11,123 nucleotides of DNA from a bacterium UBA1790 (lineage in GTDB: Bacteria; Bacteroidota; Bacteroidia; Bacteroidales; Muribaculaceae), in contig DCGA01000075.1 of NCBI GenBank assembly GCA_002314465.1, positions 206 through 11,328 of the forward strand, written 5' to 3'. Positions 5,254-11,123 of the stretch are shown here, one piece after another. The notes beneath the pieces are model-generated. The model had not been told where the DNA came from. It did not search any database and saw only the letters and a list, made by a program, of their open reading frames with translations. The position numbers and the translations under genes are program-made. How positions within the stretch are numbered: the stretch's first letter is position 1; every line of letters begins with the position of its first letter.

Positions 5254-7206
5254 ATGAAAAAGATTGCATTATTGGCATTGCTGGCGTGCGTAACGCTTCA
5301 GGCATTTGCCTGGAAACCCCTGTTCGTGGGCCATCGCGGCTGTTTGCGCGGCGTGGAGAACACCGTGGAGGCGTTTCGCAACGGTGTCGACGAGTATGGC
5401 TACGACGGCCTTGAGTGCGATGTGCGCGTCACGCTCGACGGCGAGTATGTGATTAGCCACGACGAGACGACAACACGACTGGGCGGCAGTCTCACTGTTG
5501 CCAAGGCCACACTTGCCGAACTGCAGGCCGAGAGTTACCAGCAGACACGCAGCGGCGTGACCTACACGGGCAAGATATGCACCATTGACGAGTACCTCGA
5601 TATCTGTGTAGAGAAGAACGTGTTTCCCGTTATAGAGTTAAAGTACACTACAGGCATCAACAACGCGAGCATGGTAAACTTCCCGGGACTTGCCCAAAAG
5701 ATCATCAACCACGGTCTTGAGGATAAAGTAGTGATACTCACCAGTATGCAGAAGTCGCTTGAGTATGTCAAGACCAATTATCCCCAGTTCCAGGCACAAT
5801 TCCTGTGTTCAACCACATGGGCCAACAATACAGGTTGGTGCCGTCACTTCGACATCAATCCCAGCATTCAGTCGGGCTATTTCGATATCGAGACCGTCAA
5901 CACTTTCCGCCGCCTTGGCCATAAAGTAGCGGTGTGGACCGTTGACACCGAAGCCGACTACAAGAAATATGGCAACATGGGTGTCTACATGATGACATGC
6001 AACTACCTGCGTCCCAATAATATGGCTGAACTCGACAGCATCGACTGGAGCCAGGTGGGCGACATTCCCGATCCACTCGAACTCAAGTGTGATACAATGT
6101 ACAGTTACACCCTGGGTCAGGGCAACCTGCCCGCCGATTTCCCCAGCCGCAATGCAAAGTTAAGCGCTTACAACAGCGCAATGCAGGCGGTGGTTATCGA
6201 CGGCACATTCTACATCAACGACTGCAAGACGCACACCCTGCTCACCTTTGACAAAACCGGGCGCGTGGACAACCCCTACCAGGGAACAAGCGGTACAGGC
6301 ATGGCGAAAGATGATGCAGGCAATATCATCCTGCGTGCCGACAGCATGACCACTACACCGAGCAAACTCGTGATATATCCCAAGGGCAGCACTACCGCTG
6401 TGCCCGTCGATTTCTCGCTGCTGCACAATGGCCAGACCTACTTCATCAGCGCCTCGGGCAACGTGATGAGCGACGAGGGTGGCTATGTCTATTTCTACCC
6501 CAAGGGTCAGACACACGTGAATAAAGTGAAGATTGCCGCCGGCAAGTATGTGGAGACCACAGCCAGCGGTGACCTTGCCGTTGCCGGCATGAATACAAGC
6601 ATTGTAGTACCCATTGACGGCGACACGGCGCGCTTCGTGTACCAGAGCCGTACCTCGGGAATATACCTCTATGACGGTGCTGACAAGGGCGAATACATTA
6701 CCGGCGAAACCGGAACATACCCTCCCAGCCGCAATACCAGCGTGGGCGGAGCGCAGTTCGCGCTTGGCGGCCACACCCTCTTTGTGCATCCCTCTGGAGC
6801 CAACTATAACGGCGGTTTCACCATTCGCGACATGAGCAGCGATGAGATAGACATCCTCAACATGGACGACATGGGCAACGGCGGACTCTCGTCAAACCTT
6901 GCCACGGGTAGTTTCTACTCGGTTGAGCCGCTCGATGAGAACCACTGCTACCTGTATGTTTACACCATGGGCAACGGATATGCATGTTATCAGCTCTATG
7001 TGGGCGAGCCCTATAATCCCTCAAGCCTTGCGGGCGATGTGAACGGCGACGGCGTGGTCGACATCAGTGACCTCAATATCGTGGTTAACATTATTCTGGG
7101 CAAGAAACAGAGCAGCGAGTATGGCGGCCGTGACGACGTGAGTGGCGACGGCAATACCGATGTTCTCGACATAAACATGATTATCAACAAGATACTTAAC
7201 AAATAA
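5254..7206 (+). CDS. Exported glycerophosphodiester phosphodiesterase with C-terminal dockerin-like repeat
   Basis: The 650-residue protein begins with a signal peptide, MKKIALLALLACVTLQAFA, probably cut before W20. LLAC at 9-12 could be read as a very early lipobox but is less likely. Residues about 22-262 form a GDPD TIM barrel: HRG 27-29, EN 35-36, ECD 54-56, H69 and a later ELK motif match the usual catalytic and metal-binding residues. Such enzymes hydrolyse glycerophosphodiesters to glycerol-3-phosphate and an alcohol. Residues about 270-590 are an unrecognised beta-rich region with repeated DxxGN/YxYxKG-like strands, possibly a propeller. The end (595-650) is dockerin-like: DVNGDGVVDISD at 595-606 and DVSGDGNTDVLD at 628-639, both Ca-binding-loop patterns followed by helices. 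The gene starts 17 bp after uvrC and ends 6 bp before dtd, so it is probably co-transcribed. Substrate and any cohesin partner are unknown. Confidence 0.88.
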   Translation: MKKIALLALLACVTLQAFAWKPLFVGHRGCLRGVENTVEAFRNGVDEYGYDGLECDVRVTLDGEYVISHDETTTRLGGSLTVAKATLAELQAESYQQTRSGVTYTGKICTIDEYLDICVEKNVFPVIELKYTTGINNASMVNFPGLAQKIINHGLEDKVVILTSMQKSLEYVKTNYPQFQAQFLCSTTWANNTGWCRHFDINPSIQSGYFDIETVNTFRRLGHKVAVWTVDTEADYKKYGNMGVYMMTCNYLRPNNMAELDSIDWSQVGDIPDPLELKCDTMYSYTLGQGNLPADFPSRNAKLSAYNSAMQAVVIDGTFYINDCKTHTLLTFDKTGRVDNPYQGTSGTGMAKDDAGNIILRADSMTTTPSKLVIYPKGSTTAVPVDFSLLHNGQTYFISASGNVMSDEGGYVYFYPKGQTHVNKVKIAAGKYVETTASGDLAVAGMNTSIVVPIDGDTARFVYQSRTSGIYLYDGADKGEYITGETGTYPPSRNTSVGGAQFALGGHTLFVHPSGANYNGGFTIRDMSSDEIDILNMDDMGNGGLSSNLATGSFYSVEPLDENHCYLYVYTMGNGYACYQLYVGEPYNPSSLAGDVNGDGVVDISDLNIVVNIILGKKQSSEYGGRDDVSGDGNTDVLDINMIINKILNK

Positions 7207-7212
7207 CGAACG

Positions 7213-7665
7213 ATGAGACTGGTAATACAGCGAGTAAAGAATGCCTCGGTGACCATAGGCGGCGAGTTGCACAGCGAGATAGGGCACGGCCTCATGGTGC
7301 TCGTGGGCGTTGCCGAGGGCGATACCCTTGACGATGTAAAATGGCTTGCTGCCAAGACTGCCGCGATGCGCATTTTCAACGATGATGAGGGCGTGATGAA
7401 CCGCAGCGTGATAGACTGTGGGGGAGAGGTGCTTGCCGTGAGCCAGTTTACCCTTACCGCCAGTACGCGCAAGGGCAATCGCCCGTCGTATATCCATGCC
7501 GCAGGCCACGACCTCGCTATTCCGCTCTACGATGCCTTCTGCGAACAAGTACAGGCCCTGGTGGGCCGAGAGGTAAAGCGCGGTGTCTTCGGCGCCGACA
7601 TGCAGGTTGCACTCGTTAACGACGGCCCTGTTACCATCATCATCGACTCCCGCCTCAAGGAATAG
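7213..7665 (+). CDS. dtd: D-aminoacyl-tRNA deacylase
   Basis: Dtd hydrolyses D-amino acids (and glycine mischarged on tRNA-Ala) from tRNA, a chirality-proofreading step in the cytoplasm. The 150-residue product matches the family in length and along its whole sequence. It begins MRLVIQRVKNASVTIGG. The catalytic-site motif SQFTL is at 77-81 (Thr80), RKGNRPS is at 86-92, and the Gly-cisPro chiral-selectivity motif lies in NDGPVT at 136-141. The ATG lies only 6 bp after the GDPD stop. The gene is the last of the rightward block and is followed by a strong terminator. From memory, dtd commonly follows uvrC directly in Bacteroidales, so the GDPD gene looks like an interposed accessory gene. Confidence 0.96.
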   Translation: MRLVIQRVKNASVTIGGELHSEIGHGLMVLVGVAEGDTLDDVKWLAAKTAAMRIFNDDEGVMNRSVIDCGGEVLAVSQFTLTASTRKGNRPSYIHAAGHDLAIPLYDAFCEQVQALVGREVKRGVFGADMQVALVNDGPVTIIIDSRLKE

Positions 7666-7687
7666 CATAAGGCCATTGTCTTAGAAT

Positions 7688-7716
7688 AAAAAAAGAGCGG
7701 AATCCCGCTCTTTTTT
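7688..7716. terminator. Bidirectional intrinsic terminator between convergent genes
   Basis: GAGCGG (7695-7700) and CCGCTC (7705-7710) form a perfect stem around the loop AATC, flanked by seven A on the left and six T on the right. The A/T flanks extend the stem and supply a U-tract in both directions. It can therefore end both the rightward dtd transcript (dtd stops at 7665) and the leftward outer-membrane protein transcript (stop at 7767). Confidence 0.9.
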
Positions 7717-7766
7717 ATTGAATTATCCCGACTTTTCGATAAGTTGATATCTCGAAAAAACGTTCA

Positions 7767-9926
7767 CTATCGCTTCATGCGGCTCTGGGCATCCTTGCCT
7801 GCGCCGGTGCCCTTGTACTTGCTTCGGGTGGTGTTGAAGCGATACATCAGGGTTGTCATGAGTTTATGGGTTGAGTAGCGGTTGTTCTGCTGTATCGTGT
7901 AGTAGCCCATGTCGCCGTATTCGTTCAGGCGGTTGCGTTGCAAGGCGTCGAGCACTGCCACGCGCACGGTGAGGTCGTTGTTGAGGAACCCCTTCTGTAC
8001 GACCAGACCCAGTCGAATGTTGTTGTAGCTGTTGTAGAAGTTCTGTGCATGTCCCTTTCCGCGCACCATCAGGTTTACGTCTATCTTCCAGTTGTGCTTG
8101 AACGACAGCGTGTTGAACATGTTAAAAAGAAAAATGGGTTTGTTAAACGACATCTCGCGGCCGTCGTCAAGGACGAGCGAGAACCACTGCTTCTGCACGC
8201 CGGCTGTGGCGTTGAGCGAGTAGATGCCCCAGCGCGGTGTTGCGCTCACAAATGCGCTCACGTTGTTGATGGGTTTGCCCAGGTTGATGTGCTTGATGAG
8301 TGCTACATCGCCGTCGAGAATATAGGCCCACTGCGAGATGGCATTCTTCTGGTACTCATAGGATGCGGTGAAGGTGAGCCACTTCCACGCAGCGTTCAGG
8401 GTGAGTTCGTGCAGCGTCTCGTTCTTCAGTTTGGAGTTGCCCTGCTGCAGCGAGTAGCGGCTGATGTAGGTGATGGCATCGTTGAGCGCGAAGTAGTCGG
8501 GGCGCGCGGTCTTCACGCCGTAAGAAAGTCCTGTCTGGACGCTGCCCAGCATAACCGAGTAGGCCACCGAGGGGAAGAAATCGTTGATGACACGGTGCAG
8601 GTTGTCGCTCCCCAGGTGGTCTTTGTAGTCAAATAGCGTGTGTTCATACCTGAGGCCCGCACTGACGGTGCCGTAGCGGTCAAAGCTGCGGCTGTACTCG
8701 GCGAATGCCGCAATGGTGTTCTCGGTGATGTCGGCGTCGGTGTTGGCGATAGATGTCTTGCTATCGATGTTGTAGGTGTTGTGACGGCCCACAATGGTCA
8801 TCTCGGTACCTCCCTCGATGGTGCCGCCGGCCAGGGGGTGGGAGAGGACGAGCTTGGTAGCGTAAAGGTTGCTTTTGGCGGCAGAACTGCTGTTCACCAC
8901 GTCGCTGCGCACCTGGCTCACCTCGTTGTTGACGCGGCTTGTGCTCGACTTGCCGTTCATGAAGTCAAAGTTCCAGTCGATGGCGAGTTGTCCCACCTTG
9001 CCGTTGTAGTAGGCGTTGGTGAGCCATGCCAGGGGTTTCTTCTCGTGGCTTGTCTGCTCGCTGTACAGATGGTCGATGAGCGCACCATTCTCGAGCAGGT
9101 CCTCGTCATAGATGACACGGTTCAGGCCGTTGAAGTGCTGCGAGAGGTCGGCCCGCACACCCACCGAGTGGTTGTCGTTGATCTGCCAGTTGGCGCCGGC
9201 AGTGTATGTGATGTTGTCGTGTTCCCATGTCATGGTGTAGGGACCGGTCTGGGTGAAAGTCTTCTCGCCCAGGGTGACTTCTTCGAGCGTACTGAGCTGT
9301 CGGTAGTCCTGATGCCAGTAATACACGCCGCCAAAGATGTCAAATCCGTCCTTGCGGTAGTTCATGTTCATCTTCCCCTGCGGGCGAGCGAAACCGTAGC
9401 GCAGGTCTTGCTCGTTGGCTGCCGTGAGGTCAAAGCCGAAGCCCTCGCCCCTGGTGCGGCGCGTGCGTATCCTTACCACGGCCTTCACGGTGGCATCATA
9501 CTGTGCGCCGGGGTTATTGATTACCTCCACGTCGCGTATGTCCTCGCTCTTGATGCGCTTGAGTTCGCTCATGTCGCGCAGCAGTCGTCCGTTGATGTAG
9601 ATGAGCGGGGCGCCCTTGCCCAGCACTTCCACAGCATCGTCGGTGCCGGTGAGTCCGGGGACCTTGGGCAGCATCTCGTTGGCCATGCCCGATGCCAGCG
9701 CAGTGCCTTCCACGCGCGTAACCATAGCGTTGCCCTTAATGCGAGTGTTGGGCAGATTGCCTTTGACGACGATTTCGCTCAACTGCATGAATTTTTCAAT
9801 CTGCAGAGAGTCGGCATCGGCCACTTGCACCGTGTCCGTTGCCATGATTGCAGAGGTTGAACCAGCCGTCACGGCCGATGCCGAACCTATCGAAAGTAAT
9901 GAAACTATTAGTGCTAAATTTCTCAT
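7767..9926 (-). CDS. Outer-membrane beta-barrel protein with TonB-receptor-like plug (OMP_b-brl_3 type)
   Basis: The 719-residue product begins with a signal peptide (MRNLALIVSLLSIGSASA). Residues about 48-160 resemble a plug domain: LSEIVVKGNLPNTRIKGN, then PLIYINGR at 107-114 and IRDVEVINNPGAQYDA at 130-145. The rest alternates short aromatic/polar strands typical of a 22-strand-like barrel. The tail YRFNTTRSKYKGTGAGK is a hallmark I associate with Bacteroidetes OMP_b-brl_3 proteins. The usual N-terminal carboxypeptidase-regulatory-like domain is missing; the plug follows the signal peptide almost directly. No SusD gene is adjacent, so this is not a classic polysaccharide-utilisation pair and the ligand is unknown. 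The start at 9926 gives a normal signal peptide; an in-frame ATG at 9992 would add 22 residues. No clear TAnnTTTG promoter is seen upstream. Confidence 0.85.
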   Translation of the reverse strand: MRNLALIVSLLSIGSASAVTAGSTSAIMATDTVQVADADSLQIEKFMQLSEIVVKGNLPNTRIKGNAMVTRVEGTALASGMANEMLPKVPGLTGTDDAVEVLGKGAPLIYINGRLLRDMSELKRIKSEDIRDVEVINNPGAQYDATVKAVVRIRTRRTRGEGFGFDLTAANEQDLRYGFARPQGKMNMNYRKDGFDIFGGVYYWHQDYRQLSTLEEVTLGEKTFTQTGPYTMTWEHDNITYTAGANWQINDNHSVGVRADLSQHFNGLNRVIYDEDLLENGALIDHLYSEQTSHEKKPLAWLTNAYYNGKVGQLAIDWNFDFMNGKSSTSRVNNEVSQVRSDVVNSSSAAKSNLYATKLVLSHPLAGGTIEGGTEMTIVGRHNTYNIDSKTSIANTDADITENTIAAFAEYSRSFDRYGTVSAGLRYEHTLFDYKDHLGSDNLHRVINDFFPSVAYSVMLGSVQTGLSYGVKTARPDYFALNDAITYISRYSLQQGNSKLKNETLHELTLNAAWKWLTFTASYEYQKNAISQWAYILDGDVALIKHINLGKPINNVSAFVSATPRWGIYSLNATAGVQKQWFSLVLDDGREMSFNKPIFLFNMFNTLSFKHNWKIDVNLMVRGKGHAQNFYNSYNNIRLGLVVQKGFLNNDLTVRVAVLDALQRNRLNEYGDMGYYTIQQNNRYSTHKLMTTLMYRFNTTRSKYKGTGAGKDAQSRMKR

Positions 9927-10029
9927 AATGGGTTTAGTTTGCGCCCTCAGTCTCGCGATGCGGGCAGCCGTTATTAGTAATCTTTTTCCCATTAGACGCA
10001 CTTCCCCCTTGTTTTACTACACCTGGATG

Positions 10030-10890
10030 TTACAGAACTTCTCTCAGGGAGTCGCTCACATTGGGAACTTGTACAAGTTCGTATTGTGCGTTGTCATTGA
10101 GCCACACGATGACGCGGTCGAGCACGGGGATGCCTATGTCCTCGAGCATGAGGGCATAGAGGCTCAACTGGATTGTATAATGCGACAAGTCCTCGTCGAT
10201 CATATCGTCGAACGGCGCCATGAGTGTCTTGTTGTACTTGCGGTTGAACTCATTATATAGGCTCGCATTGGTTTTGTAGTCCAGCACCATGAAACCAGCC
10301 TTGCTTTCATCGCCCTCGCCGTCGTAATAGTACAGCATGTCGAATGTACCGCATATCTGTTCCTTGAGGTTCAATGCCTCGTCGGGATTCTTGCCGCTAT
10401 ACACCATTGCCTCGTTGAGCACGAGATGCATGCCGTCGGACATTTCGTCCATGAATTTTACCACGGCCTCCTCTTTGGGGTGGATGGGGGCAAGGTAGTT
10501 GTAGGTGGCGTTATACTGCGGCTTTATGGCATCGGTAATCATCTCGGGGTGACCGGCGCGCAGGTATCCCAGGCTCTCGCCAAACTCGTGCGTCTTAGAA
10601 CCGAGGGTAGTAGCTCTGAACGAGTTGCAGCGCCACTGGCGTTTCCAGTATTCGGCAGTACCTCCGTGACGCTCGGCATATCGTTTAGCCTGCAGTTCCT
10701 CGTTAAACGGGTCGCGGATGAAACGGTGCGCGATGCCCGATACCGAGTTCAGCGACTTGCCGTGGAGCAGGTAACGGTGTCCTTCGGGATAAAACTCCAG
10801 GTCTTCAAAGGCCTTGAGGATTTTGCGACGGGTTTCGGTTGCAATCTTGGGTTCGCCATCGATGACAAACATACCTTTAGGTTCGCTCAT
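10030..10890 (-). CDS. PD-(D/E)XK superfamily nuclease (RecB/Cas4/phage-exonuclease-like), stand-alone
   Basis: The 286-residue protein shows the ordered motifs of a RecB-type PD-(D/E)XK nuclease. These are a conserved-looking Gly/His segment (TLGSKTHEFGE, 95-105, H101), E160 in LNEAMVY, D184 in GTFDMLYYYD, the core D204/K206 in VLDYKTN, and Q241 in HYTIQLSLYALMLE. All catalytic positions appear intact, so it is probably an active metal-dependent DNA nuclease. The N-terminal EFYPEGHRYLLHGKSLNSVS (32-51) resembles the HxY...SV segment I recall from phage-encoded exonucleases of this fold. No helicase, Cas, methylase or ATPase partner is adjacent: the next gene leftward is an outer-membrane protein 103 bp away. 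It has its own promoter at 10929-10936. The specific family and biological role (repair, phage remnant or defence) cannot be determined here. Confidence 0.78.
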   Translation of the reverse strand: MSEPKGMFVIDGEPKIATETRRKILKAFEDLEFYPEGHRYLLHGKSLNSVSGIAHRFIRDPFNEELQAKRYAERHGGTAEYWKRQWRCNSFRATTLGSKTHEFGESLGYLRAGHPEMITDAIKPQYNATYNYLAPIHPKEEAVVKFMDEMSDGMHLVLNEAMVYSGKNPDEALNLKEQICGTFDMLYYYDGEGDESKAGFMVLDYKTNASLYNEFNRKYNKTLMAPFDDMIDEDLSHYTIQLSLYALMLEDIGIPVLDRVIVWLNDNAQYELVQVPNVSDSLREVL

Positions 10891-10928
10891 ATATTTTATG
10901 GTTTTATGTTGTTGAGGTTAAACTGATG

Positions 10929-10936
10929 CAAATATA
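10929..10936 (-). promoter_or_regulatory. -7 promoter element for the PD-(D/E)XK nuclease gene
   Basis: On the minus strand this reads TATATTTG, an exact match to TAnnTTTG. It lies 38 bp upstream of the ATG at 10890, predicting a leader of about 30 nt. A TTGC on the minus strand lies about 23 nt further upstream, longer than the usual 19-21, so the -33 element is uncertain. A T-rich tract directly precedes the -7 element. Confidence 0.6.
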
Positions 10937-11021
10937 CGAAAAAAAACAGAAAATACCACGCAAGACTACTTGTTACCAATGAGGGCTGGTTGCAGAAAGT
11001 TGTTTAGACGGGAAACAACAA

Positions 11022-11050
11022 TCGCGCCAGCGGGGTAACCGCCGGCGCGA
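11022..11050 (-). terminator. GC-rich hairpin, probable terminator of a leftward gene beyond the right edge
   Basis: Arms 11022-11033 and 11039-11050 pair over 12 bp around a 5-nt loop. In leftward RNA the stem is continuous, with one G-U wobble, and is followed by TTGTTGTTT. In rightward RNA the same position is an A-C mismatch. This favours termination of a minus-strand transcript entering from beyond 11123, upstream of the nuclease promoter. The T-rich sequence on the other side (11053-11072) could also allow rightward function. Confidence 0.6.
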
Positions 11051-11081
11051 AGATTTATTTTTAATTATTTTAATTCGTTTC

Positions 11082-11095
11082 AGTTCAAAAGAACT
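11082..11095. repeat. Short perfect inverted repeat near right edge
   Basis: AGTTC (11082-11086) and GAACT (11091-11095) flank AAAA and form a 5-bp hairpin. All frames of the last ~60 bases are quickly interrupted by stops (a minus-strand TAA lies at 11117-11115), so this is probably 3' untranslated sequence of an off-window gene. The short stem may be chance or a secondary structure in that 3' end. Confidence 0.25.
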
Positions 11096-11123
11096 CCCTC
11101 GAGCTCACCTCAGCTTAGTTGCT

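Noticed and set aside
6506..6521. CACGTGAA in the GDPD gene as a third parS
   Set aside because: Only the central bases match; the outer half-site bases differ at many positions.
8640..9860. A 406-codon open frame on the + strand
   Set aside because: It lies wholly antisense to the outer-membrane protein, is full of V/H/G/A repeats typical of a reverse-frame shadow, has no domain motifs, and the opposite frame has clear plug and barrel features.
9927..10029. Operon link between nuclease and outer-membrane protein, or a small gene in the gap
   Set aside because: The 103-bp gap has no convincing terminator, promoter or small ORF with recognisable features, so linkage is undecided and no feature is claimed.

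Overview
The window looks like ordinary Bacteroidetes chromosome, most likely order Bacteroidales (Prevotellaceae- or Muribaculaceae-like; the exact family cannot be fixed from sequence alone). The signs are TAnnTTTG-type -7 promoter elements, absence of strong Shine-Dalgarno sites, a surface protein ending in a dockerin-like repeat, an OMP_b-brl_3-type outer-membrane barrel, and the order ybeY-mnmG-apt-uvrC-(GDPD)-dtd. To my knowledge that order, without the GDPD gene, is common in this group.

Layout, left to right. Positions 1-164 hold the start of a leftward NfeD-like membrane protein. An AT-rich divergent promoter region (165-461) separates it from a rightward block. That block contains ybeY (16S rRNA maturation) and mnmG (tRNA wobble-uridine modification), overlapping by 4 bp, then apt (adenine salvage). 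After a hairpin terminator come uvrC (nucleotide excision repair), an exported glycerophosphodiester phosphodiesterase with a C-terminal dockerin-like repeat, and dtd (D-aminoacyl-tRNA deacylase). A strong bidirectional terminator (7688-7716) closes the block. Two leftward genes converge on it: an outer-membrane beta-barrel protein with a TonB-receptor-like plug (7767-9926) and a stand-alone PD-(D/E)XK nuclease (10030-10890) with its own promoter. A hairpin at 11022-11050 appears to end another leftward gene lying beyond the right edge.

The most notable signal belongs to no gene. There are two perfect 16-bp copies of the ParB-binding site parS (TGTTTCACGTGAAACA), 1,089 bp apart. One lies in the mnmG-apt gap. 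The other is written inside the uvrC coding sequence, in the loop between the first two cysteines of the predicted iron-sulfur cluster. This marks the region as a probable chromosome-segregation (centromere-like) locus, likely near the replication origin, although no parA/parB genes or DnaA-box cluster are visible. The second point of interest is the secreted GDPD-dockerin gene placed among tightly spaced information-processing genes. I see no CRISPR, IS element, phage, tRNA or rRNA, and no multi-gene novel defence or biosynthetic system.
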